From the NCBI RefSeq assembly GCF_029784165.1, contig NC_073696.1, forward strand, positions 245,063,471-245,127,470: 64,000 nt of DNA, given 5' to 3'. Shown in pieces: positions 60,317 to 64,000 of the stretch. Source of the DNA: Wyeomyia smithii (Eukaryota > Arthropoda > Insecta > Diptera > Culicidae). The stretch's first letter is position 1. Each line of letters begins with the position of its first letter. The position numbers and the translations under genes are program-made. The notes under the pieces were generated by a model, which ran no database searches, was not told where the DNA came from, and saw nothing but the letters and a program-made list of their open reading frames with translations.

Positions 60317-60637
60317 CAGTCGAATCCCTTTATAGCGACATCGCAAGGGACTGTCGTAATAGCGAAATGCCGCAATAATACGAAGAATGTAGAACAGAAG
60401 GTACCGTCGAGAATGTCGTTATAGATTTAACAATTTTATAGAGAGATTCGACTGTACTATTGTCGCAATAAAGAATGACAAGTATTAGTTTTGTTATGCC
60501 GTTATAGTGGAAGTTCGTTATAGCGAAATGTCGCAATAAAACGAAGGATTTTAGTATAAAACAGAAGGGACTGTTGAGAATGTCGCTATAGCGAGATTTG
60601 TCGCTTTGAAAAGTTTCGTTATAGAGGGATTTGATTG
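60317..60637. mobile_element. CAGTCGAATCCC TA-MITE, complete plus partial copy
   Basis: CAGTCGAATCCCTTTATAGC at the left is mirrored by ATAGAGAGATTCGACTG ending at 60454, with TA on both sides: a 138-bp unit. A second right half continues to ATAGAGGGATTTGATTG at 60637 with further TTATAGCGAAATG motifs. The whole looks like one element inserted next to or inside a relative. Confidence 0.7.
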
Positions 60638-60639
60638 TA

Positions 60640-61108
60640 TTTCGAATTTCACCTACATTTTCTTGACAGTAATCAATCTTCCTAAAATTTATTAGAATAG
60701 ACAAATACGGCAAGAAAAACAGTCTTCCGTTACAGCGCAGCAGGAAGCGATTTCAAACACATGTTTTTATGGCGTTTGCTGCACCACCCGCTAATTCGAT
60801 CGCAACCTTCCATAGTGGAGGGACCAGCAAAGAGAAACCGGCGGATCGGGGACGAACTGGTGATCACCTTCCACAGTGCTATATTTTGAATCTTTCGTCT
60901 ACGTGGAGCGCACCGTAATACACGCATGTCTGTAAGGCCTGTACTCAAAAAAATGCACCATCTTTATCTGTGTATACCTTTTTTGTCCGTAAATAAAAAT
61001 TGATGAAAAGCTGGGTTCAACTTGTTGAGATTGGTTCAGAGACAATAACGTTGTATTTATACCAAAAACCGCCAACCCCCCAATACAACGGAGATTCGTC
61101 CGGGGTAA
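60640..61108. other. Unassigned sequence with a minus-strand open frame
   Basis: The minus strand from about 60948 to 60730 encodes a Cys- and Arg-containing frame (APRRRKIQNIALWK, GWCSKRHKNM) that reads like protein. I recognise no family and see no start or splice evidence. Confidence 0.25.
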
Positions 61109-61348
61109 AAATTTAGGGCCAAGGCTAAAGTTCGAAAATCGTCCAAGCTGTTTAAGAACGAGTTGGAGTTGAAGGAAGACTGGATTAAAGTGACCAAAAA
61201 GGTCGGCTCCACCATTGCACAAAATGTAATTTGGTCCAAAAGTAGTCATATATGCGTTTTAAAAAAAGTTAAAGGGTATGTGCTTGAGTGCACAAACGTA
61301 GGCTTGACGTGGGACTATTGTGAGTGTGAAGATTTAATTCTGCCATAG
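61109..61348 (+). CDS. Unidentified open frame, possible terminal exon
   Basis: The frame is open from 61109, after an in-frame TAA at 61106, to TAG at 61348. It gives about 79 residues, basic at the start (AKAKVRKSSKLFKNE) and ending in a Cys-containing stretch (LTWDYCECEDLILP). There is no ATG at the 5' side; TTTAG|GGCC at 61112-61120 could be a splice acceptor. AATAAA occurs at 61501, 150 bases after the stop. This would fit a last exon or a decayed element ORF. No family is recognised. Confidence 0.25.
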   Translation, partial: KFRAKAKVRKSSKLFKNELELKEDWIKVTKKVGSTIAQNVIWSKSSHICVLKKVKGYVLECTNVGLTWDYCECEDLILP

Positions 61349-61500
61349 CCATAGTATATAACACACACCAAACGTCTAAATACCAAACACAACAATCCAT
61401 GAACACTTCACAAAAAAACACATACACCTTTCATAAGCCATAGAATACAAACTAATAGGAAAAATAATTAACTTGTTGCCTATAAAAGTATTCTGTCATG

Positions 61501-61506
61501 AATAAA
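61501..61506 (+). terminator. AATAAA motif
   Basis: A perfect polyadenylation hexamer downstream of the open frame at 61109-61348. In AT-rich DNA it may be coincidental. Confidence 0.25.
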
Positions 61507-61533
61507 TTTACCTCGGATGAATGCATTTTTGCA

Positions 61534-61770
61534 CACACATACACGTTATACACACACGCAATATACACACATTACTCACAAGCACACGCTCCTTAGACAC
61601 ACTTACGCTACTTACACACACATACACACACCACTTACATACACACGCCCCTTACATACACAAGCCACTTACACACATACACACACGCTTCTCACACACA
61701 CACGCTACTCACACACACACACATGCTACTCACACACACACACGCTACTCACACACACACAAACACGCTA

Positions 61771-61807
<37 letters not shown>

Positions 61808-62097
61808 GCTACTCACACTCTCACACACACACTACTCACACACACACACACACGCTACTCACACACACACGCTACTCACACACACACACACGCTACTCAC
61901 ACACACACATGCTACTCACACACACACACGCTACTCACACACACACACACACATACGGTACTCACACACACACACGCTACTCACACACACACACGCTACT
62001 CACACACACACACGCTACTCACACACACACGCTACTCACACACACATACACACACACATACATTCACCAACGCTACTCAGACACACACACACACACT
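61534..62097. repeat. CA / GCTACTCACACAC minisatellite
   Basis: About 560 bp of (CA)n interrupted at fairly regular spacing, mostly 18-25 bp, by GCTACTC (about 15 occurrences from 61703). The first part has CTTACACA variants. The three long His/Thr-rich frames on the plus strand (up to 241 codons) are products of the repeat. Confidence 0.95.
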
Positions 62098-62290
62098 TGG
62101 TATACGACACACTATACCTACACAAATTACTATCGACAGCATCCAAAAGGCTTCCAAGTCTTCCAATGGTCCCTTCCAACGGCTTCCAAAAGTCCCCAGT
62201 GCCGATCACGTCCAGTTTCTGGCTGTATTCCAACAACGATAACTGAATTAGATTACCACTGGTGGGGTCCAACTCAGATCAAAGGGAAGC

Positions 62291-62407
62291 CGAACTGTTC
62301 GCGTTGACGGTCGTCCAGGGAATGAGCGTCTCTCAACACGAAATGTCCTTTTATAGTGTCACTCAGTGTGGGGAACTTGGGTGATTGGGGGAAAAACCAA
62401 TCACGTG
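62291..62407 (-). promoter_or_regulatory. Minus-strand Pol II core promoter (TATA, Inr, DPE-like)
   Basis: On the minus strand TATAAAAGG begins at 62355, exactly 32 bases before the A of an arthropod initiator, TCATTC (A at 62323). AGTTCG lies at +28 to +33 (62296-62291) and matches the DPE consensus RGWYVT except in its last base. Upstream are an inverted CCAAT motif and an E-box CACGTG (62402-62407). Transcription would proceed into the CA minisatellite. The first 250 bases have no long ATG frame. It could belong to a host gene, a retroelement or a non-coding RNA. Confidence 0.5.
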
Positions 62408-62419
62408 GAAGCATCTCTG

Positions 62420-62870
62420 CTTTTTTTTCTCGTCGTTTACGTTGGGTGATGAATGCGATGCCAATTGGCTGGCATTGCTAGCCAATGACTGAATGCGTGA
62501 AATCATTCCGTCTATGTTTTTGAAGTCTGCGTTAGAGACATATACCAGTCGTATGAAAAATGTATGTGGATATTCGACCTTCATACTTACCCGCAATTTT
62601 CACGGAGTAATAAGAAAATGGTAACTAAAATTATCATGTTATACAAATCTTGTATGTTTTAGCTTTCCAACGGTATATTAACTATTGAAATCGGAACAGT
62701 TGTTTGAGCGCTATTAGCATCTAAAATCTTCCATTCCGCCAACCAAAAACGTTACATATTCAATCCAACTTTCCCAGAAGGTACCTTAGTATAGTGAAGA
62801 AAGACGTAGTCCCACGTCAAAAATCAATTTTTGGTGCAAATACTGTAAATTTTATATAATGAATTTTGGT
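62420..62870. other. Unassigned, with a GACGTAGTCCCACGTC hairpin
   Basis: GACGTAGTCCCACGTC at about 62803-62818, followed by AAAAA, resembles the terminal hairpins of the composite repeats. Additional CCAAT motifs lie near 62460-62485. No gene is seen. Confidence 0.35.
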
Positions 62871-63029
62871 CCCTATATTGACCCCTATCATATTCAAACG
62901 TGGTTCAAACATCCCAAAACGGGTTTCTTCGTTGTTTCAACCCAAAAAAACCTTTTTTACGCGGGCCCAAACAAAATACAAGTGAGGGAACAAACTCGAA
63001 TGGAAATAATCAATTTGATGGTCTAAAGC

Positions 63030-63395
63030 GGCAAATTTCAGTAAGAAAACTTTCTGTTATGATAGTAGTTTTTATTCAAAATAGTAAATGTAGTCGTTTT
63101 ACGGCCTCTGGATATCATTCTTGTTCAGGAAATATGGTCGTTTTTGGCTGTTTCTCAGAATCTGGAGGTTACCATTGTGGACTTCAAAATGGCGTCTGGA
63201 GTTATTTCCAATTTCTGGGTATTATTCCGATTCCGGGAATATCCATTTTCTGGTGGTGTTGCGCCATTTGGACTGTTTTCCGAAAACCGGAAATCACAAT
63301 CTTGAATTTCATAATGGCGCCTGGAGTCGGATTCCCGTCTCTGGTTAGCATCACGGTTCCGAAAATACTTATATTGGATGGTATTTGGCCTTGCT
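63030..63395 (+). repeat. About 125-bp-unit repeat, fragment
   Basis: Units with GACTTCAAAATGGCGTCTGG, AAACCGGAAATCACAATCTT and ATTTCATAATGGCGCCTGG, plus GGTTCC..AAATACTTATATTGG, match the unit arrays at 37.7 and 44.5 kb. The frames through it are by-products. Confidence 0.65.
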
Positions 63396-63560
63396 TTTAG
63401 TTCTGATTGGTCGAAAACTGTTTTCAAAAAAGAGCACAATAGTTTGCATAAAAACTCACAATTTTTCGCATGCTGGTGAACGCATATCTAGTTATCCAAT
63501 GGATTGCTGCTAGAATGAAGGGAATCCTTCGACAACTGACTGACAAATTTCGTGACGCTC
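63394..63560 (-). repeat. Composite dispersed repeat, diverged fragment P5
   Basis: TTCTGATTGGTCG, CACAATAGTTTGCATAA, ATTGCTGCTAGAATGAAGGG and AATCCTTCGA match the CCAAT-side of copies P1-P3. It directly follows the 125-bp-unit fragment. Confidence 0.5.
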
Positions 63561-64000
63561 TCGATATTTTCGGTATTTCAAACTGCACCCCTATCCCAGA
63601 ATATGATCACCACAAAATATCAAAAAATTGGTCGCGGTGATGAAAATATTCAACCTGGAAAAAAATAATCACCCCGTGTCATCGGAAAATTGATTGAATA
63701 ATTGATCAGAATAAAGCAGTTCAAATTCAGAAACAGTGTGCTGCGCAGTCCGTTCTTTTTTTTCACATTTCACCATTCCATCACCTACGCGGCACCACCT
63801 GGTTGTGGCGTTTTTTTTTGTTAGGGAATCGGAATTACGCTGTCCATTGATGAGAACTTTTGTAATAATCTTTTTTTATCATACAGGTAACAATTTTTTT
63901 CTTCGTCATATCGCTAGTTCGTTCAAATTTGCATGTTACAATGTCCTGGTCGTGGCAAAGGAGACAAAGTCGAAGAAAAGACAAACTACCCTTCATCACG
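63561..64000. other. Unassigned right edge; possible ORF start at 63943
   Basis: No repeat boundary is recognised. At about 63943 an ATG opens a frame (MSWSWQRRQSRRKDK) that continues to the window edge, too short to judge. TTTTTTTATCATACAG at about 63871-63886 resembles a splice acceptor. Confidence 0.2.

Noticed and set aside
62036..62272. 78-codon minus-strand ORF downstream of the 62.3-kb promoter
   Set aside because: Starts at TTG and ends in the translated minisatellite. No ATG, no domain.
61517..62307. Three overlapping His/Thr-rich ORFs of 194-241 codons
   Set aside because: They are translations of the CA/GCTACTC minisatellite in all frames. The repeat, not coding selection, keeps them open.

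Overview
The window looks like repeat-dense nuclear DNA of a culicine mosquito, most likely Aedes. The sequence is AT-rich and contains no confidently recognisable intact host gene. It is full of remnants of Tc1/mariner-type (ITm) transposons, tRNA-derived SINEs, TA-, TTAA-, TAA- and 8-bp-TSD MITEs, microsatellites, and several long unclassified dispersed repeats. Assignment to Aedes rests on my recollection of these repeat styles, not on a database match. The window is probably intergenic or a giant intron.

Layout, 0-32 kb: unique sequence with one mariner relic (0.7 kb). A 1.4-kb non-autonomous hAT-like element with a perfect 8-bp TSD and two nested foldback elements lies at 3.9-5.4 kb. A frame-broken DD37D mariner-like transposon lies at 5.8-7.0 kb. 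A degenerate GGGTNCGGGT repeat is at 7.2-7.6, 22.5 and 23.9 kb. A composite repeat with an internal 1-kb-offset duplication covers 9.0-11.1 kb. A SINE with a 9-bp TSD is at 12.5-12.9 kb. Tandem duplications occur at 14.2-14.8 and 16.3-17.1 kb, and a pogo-like MITE at 15.7-16.2 kb. Mostly unique sequence at 17-20.7 kb holds one candidate coding exon (19.3 kb). Then come a mariner remnant (20.7 kb), a TAA-flanked MITE (22.1 kb), a TTAA-flanked MITE (24.1 kb), composite repeat copies (24.2-26.3 and 28.0-28.4 kb), a TA-bounded element holding a 470-bp foldback (28.8-30.5 kb), and about 1 kb of polypyrimidine-biased DNA (31-32 kb).

Layout, 32-64 kb: a TA MITE (32.2 kb) is followed by mostly unique sequence to 36.2 kb. 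A large repeat built of about 125-bp units appears at 36.8-38.6, 44.0-45.8 and 63.0-63.4 kb, with related sequence at 15.1-16.3 kb. A tRNA-derived SINE is at 38.8 kb and unique, locally GC-richer DNA at 39-43 kb. A mariner-type deletion derivative is at 43.1-43.7 kb. A 2.2-kb element with terminal inverted repeats of about 600 bp or more lies at 46.05-48.29 kb. An internally deleted DD41D-type mariner is at 48.8-49.7 kb, a reverse copy of the composite repeat at 49.9-51.1 kb, and two SINEs of one family with exact TSDs at 51.2 and 52.8 kb. Direct repeats flank a 61-aa ORF at 53.2-53.6 kb. A TA element is at 59.3-60.1 kb, a small TA MITE pair at 60.3-60.6 kb, and a CA/GCTACTC minisatellite at 61.5-62.1 kb. 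Immediately beside it is a minus-strand core promoter with TATA, Inr and a DPE-like site.

The parts do not work together as a pathway. The history that can be read is of repeated nested insertion. All transposase reading frames seen are broken, so mobilisation would depend on enzymes encoded elsewhere. The best non-transposon leads are the candidate first exon at 19336-19519, the core promoter at 62291-62407, and the unidentified reading frame at 61109-61348.
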